Below, in pieces: positions 34,667-40,647 of a stretch of DNA of 64,000 nucleotides; within the stretch, counting starts at the first letter, position 1; each line of letters opens with the position of its first letter. The DNA comes from Candidatus Manganitrophus morganii. Its GTDB lineage: Bacteria > Nitrospirota > Nitrospiria > SBBL01 > Manganitrophaceae. The stretch is from positions 1,984,001 to 2,048,000 of the forward strand of contig JAJHOH010000001.1 of the NCBI GenBank assembly GCA_021651055.1, given 5' to 3'. The notes beneath the pieces were generated by a model that did no database searches, was not told the origin of the DNA, and saw nothing but the letters and a program-made list of their open reading frames with translations. The translations under genes and the position numbers were made by a program.

Positions 34667-35481
34667 GGAACCACCTCAAACACCCCCCGTAGCCGGGAGA
34701 GGTTCGCTACGTTCACTTCGACCTCATAGACCCCCGGCGTCAGTCCCGCCGGGACCGGCGCCACAAACAGCTGATCCTCGAAGAGCATCTGATCTTCCAC
34801 CGCGATCCGACCGCCGACTCGGACCGTCGCTTTCCATCCCCGCAGGAAAGTCCCGGCGAACTGGAGGGTCGTCCCGACCGGACCGGAAAGAGGGGACATC
34901 CCCTGAAGCACCGGCGGCCGATACGGCGCGCGGACATCGAGCTCGACTTGCGTGACCCGCTTCGGCAGCGGACGCTCTTGCTCCGCCGGAATCTCGACAT
35001 AAGAGACTTCGTAAGCGACCGAGAGACGGAAATCTTTGTTCAGCGCCGTCCAGATCTTGCTGAGCTGCTCAAGATCGAGCGGAAGGAGGGTCACCTTCAC
35101 CTCCCCCTCCTGCAGGCCGGTTTCGAGGTAGGTCTGAGGGATGATGGCATTTTCGTAGAGGACCCGCATCGCCTCCCCCAACAGTCCGTGGGCGTCGGCC
35201 AGGCCGGTCTGCGGATCGAGGGGGGCAAACGGGGTCATGAGATAAAATAGGTTCAGCGCCAGCGGCGGAGCGACGAGCTGGTTGGTCGTTCCCCGCTTCG
35301 GCAGCCAGTCCCGGTTGTTCAGGTGGGGGTTCTCGATGACCCGGTAGAGAAAAAGATTGATCCGCTTGTTCTGCCCGCTCGTGTCGCCGGGAGAGATCAG
35401 CGACACATTCGTCGCCGGAACCATCTCGCCGACGAGAAGATTCTTCAACGACTCGGTCACTTTTCCGATGGTGGTGCTCAT
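34663..35481 (-). CDS. DUF4255 tail terminator / cap protein (Afp16/Pvc16 type) with IPT/TIG-like domain
   Basis: The N-terminal 190 residues match the Pvc16 family: VTESLKNLL, INLFLYRVIENPHLNNRDW, LALNLFYLMTPFA, LGEAMRVLYENAII. This protein caps the tube and sheath and fixes their length. Residues about 195-272 form a TIG-like beta domain (PPVLQGMSPLSGPVGTTLQF, LTPGVYEVEVN), a known extension in some eCIS caps. It is 7 nt after the Pro-rich gene and overlaps the ATPase start by 4 nt. Confidence 0.9.
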   Translation of the reverse strand: MSTTIGKVTESLKNLLVGEMVPATNVSLISPGDTSGQNKRINLFLYRVIENPHLNNRDWLPKRGTTNQLVAPPLALNLFYLMTPFAPLDPQTGLADAHGLLGEAMRVLYENAIIPQTYLETGLQEGEVKVTLLPLDLEQLSKIWTALNKDFRLSVAYEVSYVEIPAEQERPLPKRVTQVELDVRAPYRPPVLQGMSPLSGPVGTTLQFAGTFLRGWKATVRVGGRIAVEDQMLFEDQLFVAPVPAGLTPGVYEVEVNVANLSRLRGVFEVVP

Positions 35482-35488
35482 CGCCGTC

Positions 35489-36391
35489 TCACACCTTTCC
35501 GAGATAATACCGGGCCGCCGTCTCCCAGGCGCCCGAGCGCTTCGGCGCCTCCGGCCGTGCTCTCGGAGGCTCCGGTTTCCGCTCCGGCTCGGCCACCACC
35601 CGAACTTCCAGCTGCTCGATGATCAAGTCCCCCTTCTCCTCTTTCGCTCTTGCCGCGGGTCGCGGAAGGATGGCTTCCCGCGGTGGAATAAACGGCGCCT
35701 TCGGAGAGAGATCGACGGTTCTTTCGTCCTTCTCGGTACGTTCCGCCGGAGAGGGGTGCACCGGGTCAGAGGGTCGCGCTTTGGATGGTTGATTTCCTGA
35801 GGGGAACGCTTGCTGAACCTTTTCCTTGGGAGCGGAACGCTTCCGGTCTGCCGGAACAACCTCCCAGACGATCTCTCTTGTCGGCCGATCGAGACCGCGA
35901 CCTTGTTCCGGTTGAGCCGATCCCTCGCCGGCGCTCCGCTTTTCTCCGGTCGGCTGAAACCGCCGTTGCGACGGATGAACGGCCCGGTTAAATTCGACCG
36001 GCTCAAAAGAGAGACTCTCCATGATCGGCTTCGGCCGCTCCTCCGTGATCGGAGGAAGAGCGAATGAAGCGGGTCGAATCGGAGCCATCTCTTCTAAGAA
36101 CGGCCCCTTTTCCAGGTCCCGCGGTGGAGACAAGGGCTCCGGCGCAGCGGCCCGTTCACCTGCGTGCATCTCGTCCGGGTTATCGAATAGGGGGGACGAG
36201 GGGGACGGCGGGAGAAACGCTCTCTCCTCGATCGCCGCGACTTCAAAACGCTCCCCTTCGACGCTCTCTTCGATAGTCGATTCCATGTTCTCAGGCGCGA
36301 CGATCGGAGGCGCCCCCTTTCGAGGGTACGCAAGCCCCGATCCGACCCGGCGCAACCCCGGCGCCAAAACCCGGTTCAAGAAGGGGTTCAT
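35489..36391 (-). CDS. Proline-rich, probably disordered protein (possible tape measure)
   Basis: The 300-residue protein starts MNPFLNRVLAPGLRRVG. Apart from both ends it is low-complexity, rich in Pro, Glu, Arg and Ser, with no hydrophobic core. The last 20 residues (SGAWETAARYYLGKV) look ordered. The ATG overlaps the upstream gene stop (ATGA), which fixes the start; an open frame extends further upstream but there it lies antiparallel in register to the chaperone gene. It sits between chaperone and cap, where eCIS operons usually have other genes. No recognised tape measure exists elsewhere in the operon, so this is the best candidate by elimination. Confidence 0.62.
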   Translation of the reverse strand: MNPFLNRVLAPGLRRVGSGLAYPRKGAPPIVAPENMESTIEESVEGERFEVAAIEERAFLPPSPSSPLFDNPDEMHAGERAAAPEPLSPPRDLEKGPFLEEMAPIRPASFALPPITEERPKPIMESLSFEPVEFNRAVHPSQRRFQPTGEKRSAGEGSAQPEQGRGLDRPTREIVWEVVPADRKRSAPKEKVQQAFPSGNQPSKARPSDPVHPSPAERTEKDERTVDLSPKAPFIPPREAILPRPAARAKEEKGDLIIEQLEVRVVAEPERKPEPPRARPEAPKRSGAWETAARYYLGKV

Positions 36392-37299
36392 CCGACCTCC
36401 ACGGCGGGACGGCCTCTCCGATCGAGCTCGTCGGTGAGAAGCCGAAGATACCGATGCCGTTTCCGCCGGGTCATTCCCAGGATCTCCCGCAACGGCCAGT
36501 GATAGTAGAATCCCAACAGGTGAACCTCCCGCTCCAGCTGCGTCCTCCCCCGAAGAAGCTCGCTCAGGAAGAACGAAACAATCTCGAATCGGTGTGTGAA
36601 GAGATGACCACACTCCGGGCAGCGCGCTTCCATTTCGGCATCCACCAGAGGGGAGGCGCGTTCCATCGCCGCCGTGATCTCTTCCACTGTTTCGTCCGAC
36701 AGCCGCGACACGGTGTCGAGGGTGACCGCATCGACCTCGCCGATTTTCAGAAGGGAGCGGGCAAGGAGATGGTTGACCCGTTCCCGCTCGTTGAGATTGG
36801 ACCACCCGCGCGCCGCTTCCTGGTCCGCGCCATTCGGAATCCGGAAGACAACTTCCCGCGGCGGGCCACCTTCTTCCGAGAGGAAGATCGCATAGCGGGG
36901 TGCGACCGGCTTCGGCTCGATCGGGATCTGGTCGAGCGCCAGATCGATGTCCATCTTCTTGGCGCATTCGGATCGGGGACAGATCAATGTGAGTTCCACC
37001 CCCTTCCCGAAGGTGATCTGCCGAAGGCGCAACATCAGATAGTCGCGATCGCCGACAGTGAGCGAGCGGATCGTCTCTTCGGTCGGCCGCTCCGGGCCGA
37101 TCCGCTCGACGCAGCGGCGCAGCAGCGCCGTCACCAGCGCGGCTTCGGTCCACTCCCGCGCCGGATCGGCGATCCACTCCTCCTCTCGACCGGTCAGGGG
37201 GCGAAGCTTCACCTCCCGATGCAGCGTTCCATCACGATCGAGATATCCTCCGGGGAGAAGGAAGAGCCCTTCTTCAGGACGTTCAATCGGGTCTGACAT
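36388..37299 (-). CDS. T4 gp26-like baseplate hub assembly chaperone with Cys motifs
   Basis: The 303-residue protein resembles the T4-type baseplate hub chaperone family: VKLRPLTGREEEWI, LMLRLRQITFGKG, and the ending LLGFYYHWPLREILGMTRRKRHRYLRLL (visible as FYYHWPLREILGMTRRKR). Two Cys pairs are present: CPRSEC near residue 112 and CPECGH near 231, which may form zinc-ribbon-like knuckles. It lies 9 nt after the tube gene; in tailed particles this chaperone helps hub assembly and is not part of the final structure. Confidence 0.78.
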   Translation of the reverse strand: MSDPIERPEEGLFLLPGGYLDRDGTLHREVKLRPLTGREEEWIADPAREWTEAALVTALLRRCVERIGPERPTEETIRSLTVGDRDYLMLRLRQITFGKGVELTLICPRSECAKKMDIDLALDQIPIEPKPVAPRYAIFLSEEGGPPREVVFRIPNGADQEAARGWSNLNERERVNHLLARSLLKIGEVDAVTLDTVSRLSDETVEEITAAMERASPLVDAEMEARCPECGHLFTHRFEIVSFFLSELLRGRTQLEREVHLLGFYYHWPLREILGMTRRKRHRYLRLLTDELDRRGRPAVEVG

Positions 37300-37308
37300 C
37301 TGATTCGA

Positions 37309-37809
37309 TTACTTCTCGGTCGGCTCGGTCACCGACTTATCCCGCTCCCATCCTTCGTTCTCGAGCTTGATCGTTTGGATGGCGACCGCGTTGGCGCCGG
37401 CATCCAGGTCGGGAAGGGCCTGGTAATCCGAGACCCAACAACGGAAAACGTTGTAAGAGAAAACCTTTTGGCCCGCCTCGTTGAAGACGTCGATCGCGAT
37501 GTCCTTCCGGAAGTTCTTCAGCGACCCCGCCGCATCTCCCTGGAAGTTGTGGACCAGATTGGCCCAATCCTCAAAGGTGGTGTCATGGGTGACGCCGGCC
37601 TCCAACGTGATTGCCTCGTATTTCGTCTTCCCGGGAAGCTGGCGGGTGGTGGAGGGATCGCCCCCCTCCCGCCAAGGGGTGACTTCGGTCGTCCGCTTGA
37701 GCGAGCTGCACTTGCTCAAGCCGGCGACATATTGATTATCCACTTTGACTTTGAACTTAAAATTGCGATACGGATCGAACCGATGCGTATTGACCGTGAA
37801 CTTGGCCAT
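37309..37809 (-). CDS. Injection-system tube protein (T4 gp19 type)
   Basis: The 166-residue protein starts MAKFTVNTHRFDPYRNFKFKVKVD and has VAGLSKCSSLKRTTEV, YEAITLEAGVTHDTTF and VFRCWVSDYQALPDLDA, all typical of gp19-like inner tube subunits. A GGAGGAATA site precedes the ATG. It follows the sheath gene by 23 nt. Only one tube gene is present, while classical eCIS have two or three. Confidence 0.93.
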   Translation of the reverse strand: MAKFTVNTHRFDPYRNFKFKVKVDNQYVAGLSKCSSLKRTTEVTPWREGGDPSTTRQLPGKTKYEAITLEAGVTHDTTFEDWANLVHNFQGDAAGSLKNFRKDIAIDVFNEAGQKVFSYNVFRCWVSDYQALPDLDAGANAVAIQTIKLENEGWERDKSVTEPTEK

Positions 37810-37832
37810 GAATGTATTCCTCCTTCAGATGA

Positions 37833-39710
37833 TTACGCCGACTCCCCGGCCTTCTGACTGATCTTAATCACCACGAACTCCGCCGGCTTCAGCGGCGCAA
37901 AGCCGACCATCACGTTGACCACCCCGGCGTCGATGTCGGCCTGTGTCGTCGTCTGGCTGTCGGCCTTCACGAAGAAGGCCTGCGACGGGGTCGCCCCCTG
38001 GAACGCGCCGGCCCGGAAGAGGGTCATCATAAAGGCGCCGATGTTCAGGCGCAGGCTTGCCCAGAGGTCTTCGTCGTTCGGCTCGAAGACCGCCCACTGG
38101 ATGCCGTTGTAGATGCTCTGCTCGATGAAGATGGCGGTCCGCCGGACCGGAACGTAGCGATACTCCGGATCGGCCTGTGTCGCGACGGTCCGCGCCCCCC
38201 AGATGACGATGCCGGACGCGGGAAAGACCCGAATGACATTCACCCCGATCGGGTTCAACGTGTCCTGCTCGGCGTCGGTGATCTCTTTCGTCAGTCCGAC
38301 GGCGCCGCCGATGTTCGCCTCCGTCCCCGCCGGGGCTTTCCAGACCCCCCGCTTGGCGTCGATCCGCGCGTACATCCCGGAGACATAGCCGGAAGGGGGG
38401 AGGAGAATCGGCTCCGGCGAAACCCCGGTCGGGTCGATCGCTTTGAGCCAGGGAAAATAAACCGCGGCATACGAGCTCTTCACGGTGAGACCGGTCACGA
38501 AGGCCTGCGCTTCCTCTTTGGTATCGTCGGCCGGCCCCATGTCCCCCACGAAGAAGCAGTCCTGGCGGTTGCGGCAGTAGTTGCCGCCGAAGTCGACCAT
38601 CGTCTTCGAGCCGATCCCCGGCACGGCGACGATGTTCACATCCCGCCGGACGTCGAGGAGGGCGAAGCCGTTCTGATAGTCGATCTCCTGCGGCGTGACC
38701 CCGTCGCTCCCGAGGGTGGCGCTGATCACGTTGCCGGCCACGGCGGCATCGCCGACATGGTAGTTGGTTCCGACGGCCGGGCGGAGGATGGCGGCGCCGG
38801 CCTGTTCGACTCCGCCGTTGTTTCTCCCCAGCTTGAGAAGGGTCGCCCCGTTCTCCGACGGGGCATTGGTCACCTGGACCGAAGAGCGCTTTCCGCCGGC
38901 GCCAGAGGTGAGGGTGTAGACCCCTGTTGCAAACCCGGCAGTGAAGGCGGTGAAAGCGGCGGTCGGCGTCGATCCCCGGAGCGGGACCAGCGCCTGAACC
39001 GCAGTCTCGATGGCGGTGGCGATCTCCCCCCCGGTGGTGAGCGGATTGGCCAGGGTGATCGTCTGCGGCCCGTCGCCGTTGATGTTCACCACCATCTTCC
39101 GGTTGCCGGCGGGGAGGGTGGTCGCCGGGGAGGCGCCGCTGACGCTGGTTCCCCGGTTGGTCGTGTCGTTGGCCGGATCGACCACCGCTTTAATCAGCTT
39201 GGAGTTGGCCGTCACGACATTTTCGACGAAGTTCGTCGCGTCGGGATTCATGCTGAGGTTGTCGTGGATTTCAAGAGGGGTTCCATTGAGCTTGACGGTG
39301 ATCTTGAATTCGTTCCCCGAATCCTGCGCCCCGTTGGCGACATCGATGTCGAGCGCGTTCCCCCAGGCGCCGGGGCTGTTGGCAAAGATCGTGAGGGTCT
39401 TTGCGGGGGTCCCCTTTCGATCGGCGATCGCCACATCGGCAGCCACCGCCCCGTTCGCGACCCGGACAATGTAGAGCCGCTTTCCTCCGTTGTTGAAGAA
39501 TTGGAGCGCCGCGTGGGCGAGGTAGCTGTCGTTCTGAAATGTACCGTAGGTCGCCTGAAACTCGATGAAGCTCGTCACCATGAGGGCCCTGTCGAGCGGC
39601 CCCTTCTCGGTCTTTCCGATAAACGCCGCCGTGGAGGTGCTGACCCCCTCGATCGGACGAACCCCGCTCGGGACCTCCTCAATGTAGACACCCGGATGCA
39701 GTCTTTCCAT
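37833..39710 (-). CDS. Contractile sheath protein
   Basis: The 625-residue protein begins HPGVYIEEVPSGVRPIEGVSTSTAAFIG, the standard sheath N terminus (seen as HPGVYIEEVPSG and STAAFIGKTEKGP). It ends with the conserved C-terminal domain RTAIFIEQSIYNGIQWAVFE, PNDEDLWASLRLNI and FVKADSQTTTQADI. The terminal KISQKAG strand is the arm that meshes neighbouring subunits. The middle (about 110-330) is a variable surface insertion rich in Thr, Ala and Asn. One large sheath gene replaces the three paralogues of Afp/PVC systems. Confidence 0.96.
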   Translation of the reverse strand: MERLHPGVYIEEVPSGVRPIEGVSTSTAAFIGKTEKGPLDRALMVTSFIEFQATYGTFQNDSYLAHAALQFFNNGGKRLYIVRVANGAVAADVAIADRKGTPAKTLTIFANSPGAWGNALDIDVANGAQDSGNEFKITVKLNGTPLEIHDNLSMNPDATNFVENVVTANSKLIKAVVDPANDTTNRGTSVSGASPATTLPAGNRKMVVNINGDGPQTITLANPLTTGGEIATAIETAVQALVPLRGSTPTAAFTAFTAGFATGVYTLTSGAGGKRSSVQVTNAPSENGATLLKLGRNNGGVEQAGAAILRPAVGTNYHVGDAAVAGNVISATLGSDGVTPQEIDYQNGFALLDVRRDVNIVAVPGIGSKTMVDFGGNYCRNRQDCFFVGDMGPADDTKEEAQAFVTGLTVKSSYAAVYFPWLKAIDPTGVSPEPILLPPSGYVSGMYARIDAKRGVWKAPAGTEANIGGAVGLTKEITDAEQDTLNPIGVNVIRVFPASGIVIWGARTVATQADPEYRYVPVRRTAIFIEQSIYNGIQWAVFEPNDEDLWASLRLNIGAFMMTLFRAGAFQGATPSQAFFVKADSQTTTQADIDAGVVNVMVGFAPLKPAEFVVIKISQKAGESA

Positions 39711-39777
39711 TTAGCCCTCCCTGTGAGAAATCCCGGCCCGCGGGAATCCCCGATTCAAATGAATTGCGCCAAGTGAT

Positions 39778-39996
39778 CTATCCTCGACCCCTTCCCCGCT
39801 TCGCCCTGGGGACTTCGTCCGTTTCGGCCACCGACACCCATCCCCGCTGCGCCATTTTCTCAAGGGTTGAATTGTTTTTGGTTTCGATCGGATCGATCCC
39901 CCCCGCCTCTTCTCCGGGGGCCAGATGGAGGGTGGCGCCGCTGTTGAGGGGGATAACGAGCAACTGTTTGGATCGGTTTGTAATATTCATCGGCAT
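39778..39996 (-). CDS. Small hypothetical protein upstream of sheath
   Basis: The 72-residue protein starts MPMNITNRSKQLLVIPLNSG and includes LAPGEEAGGIDPIE. The first half looks beta-rich and resembles small phage proteins preceding the sheath; the tail is basic (RAKRGRGRG). A GGGAGG site precedes the ATG. No family can be named with confidence. Confidence 0.65.
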   Translation of the reverse strand: MPMNITNRSKQLLVIPLNSGATLHLAPGEEAGGIDPIETKNNSTLEKMAQRGWVSVAETDEVPRAKRGRGRG

Positions 39997-39998
39997 TT

Positions 39999-40301
39999 CT
40001 AAACCTCCCTTCGAAGGGGGAAAAGACGCTCCACGAGCGCCTTGACCTCGTCCTTCTTATCCGGATTCAAACGATAGAGAGGGAGCGATGCCCCGCGATG
40101 CTCCTCCAGGATCAGTCCCTGCTTGACGAGCGATGAGAGCCCTTGTGAGATTTCCACCAGTCGCTCATGAATCTCCTCCTCCAACAGCCACCACCGCGTC
40201 ATTCCTTCAAGGGTATCCCTCGCCTCCGGATGTCTTAGGAGGTAGCTGAGGAGTCGTCGAGCGGTCTCTTCCTCTTTCCGTGTCAAGTCGCGGTCCAGCA
40301 T
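39999..40301 (-). CDS. Small winged-helix-like protein, first gene of the injection-system operon
   Basis: The 100-residue protein starts MLDRDLTRKEEETARRLLSY and looks like an all-helical winged-helix fold: LLRHPEARDTLEGMTRWWL, ISQGLSSLVKQGLILEEHRG, and the wing SLPLYRLNP. I chose the ATG at 40301, which has a GAGAGGG site 6 nt upstream; a longer frame to 40352 has no site. It might regulate the operon or be structural; small proteins with this profile start several eCIS operons. It ends 2 nt before the next ATG. Confidence 0.7.
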   Translation of the reverse strand: MLDRDLTRKEEETARRLLSYLLRHPEARDTLEGMTRWWLLEEEIHERLVEISQGLSSLVKQGLILEEHRGASLPLYRLNPDKKDEVKALVERLFPLRREV

Positions 40302-40326
40302 CGTCCCTCTCGAAGAGAGAAGATTT

Positions 40327-40342
40327 AGCAAAAGGCAGGCCG
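40327..40342 (-). promoter_or_regulatory. Possible sigma-54 promoter for the injection-system operon
   Basis: On the minus strand CGGCCT-N5-TTGCT has the obligatory GG and GC 10 nt apart and a perfect -12 TTGCT, but the -24 box keeps only GGC. The predicted start (near 40316) would leave a very short leader of about 15 nt that still includes the GAGAGGG ribosome site of the first gene. Confidence 0.35.
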
Positions 40343-40555
40343 CTCCCCGCAACAGACCGAACGAGATCGATCCTCACCTGGAATAATCAGATGATGGAGA
40401 AGGAAAGTGCTCACGGCTCGCCGCCGCTTCTCGATTAAAAATGAATTAAAAGTGGCGCCTCTCTGTCCCGCCCACTGGGACAAAAAAACCCCACCTCGTG
40501 CATCGAGGTTGCGTCAATCTATCGGTCATTTGGCGGTGTTCAGATCCGATCCCAT

Positions 40556-40571
40556 CGGCACCAAAGTTGCT
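40556..40571 (+). promoter_or_regulatory. Sigma-54 promoter for the esterase-subtilisin gene
   Basis: CGGCAC-N5-TTGCT matches the consensus TGGCAC-N5-TTGCW at every position but the first, with GG (40557-40558) and GC (40569-40570) 10 nt apart. The predicted start near 40582 is 66 nt before the ATG at 40648. Confidence 0.7.
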
Positions 40572-40647
40572 ATTTCGATGTGAATACGAGACCGCGGGGG
40601 AGGCCTGTTCCGGCGACGTTCTCATTACACGCAGACAGGGGGCTTGC

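Larger units (their letters stand above)
40302..40647. promoter_or_regulatory. Divergent regulatory region with two inverted repeats
   Basis: This 346-base gap separates the minus-strand operon from the plus-strand protease gene and holds no gene. Two perfect 6-bp inverted repeats lie in it: TGTCCC-N7-GGGACA (40464-40482) and ACCTCG-N5-CGAGGT (40493-40509). The second is centred about 80 nt upstream of the start predicted from the sigma-54 promoter at 40556, the usual place for activator sites. Which, if either, is bound is not known. Confidence 0.5.

Noticed and set aside
20460-40301. Prophage remnant
   Set aside because: All tail-type genes are intact and in one operon, with eCIS-type ATPase and cap. 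No capsid, terminase, integrase or att-like repeats were seen in the window.
20460-40301. Type VI secretion system
   Set aside because: There are no TssJ, TssL, TssM, ClpV, Hcp or VgrG genes; the cap and sheath are of eCIS/phage type.
40464-40490. Intrinsic terminator formed by GTCCC/GGGAC
   Set aside because: The stem is followed by A residues on the plus strand, and on the minus strand the T-tract precedes the stem; it is better seen as an inverted repeat.
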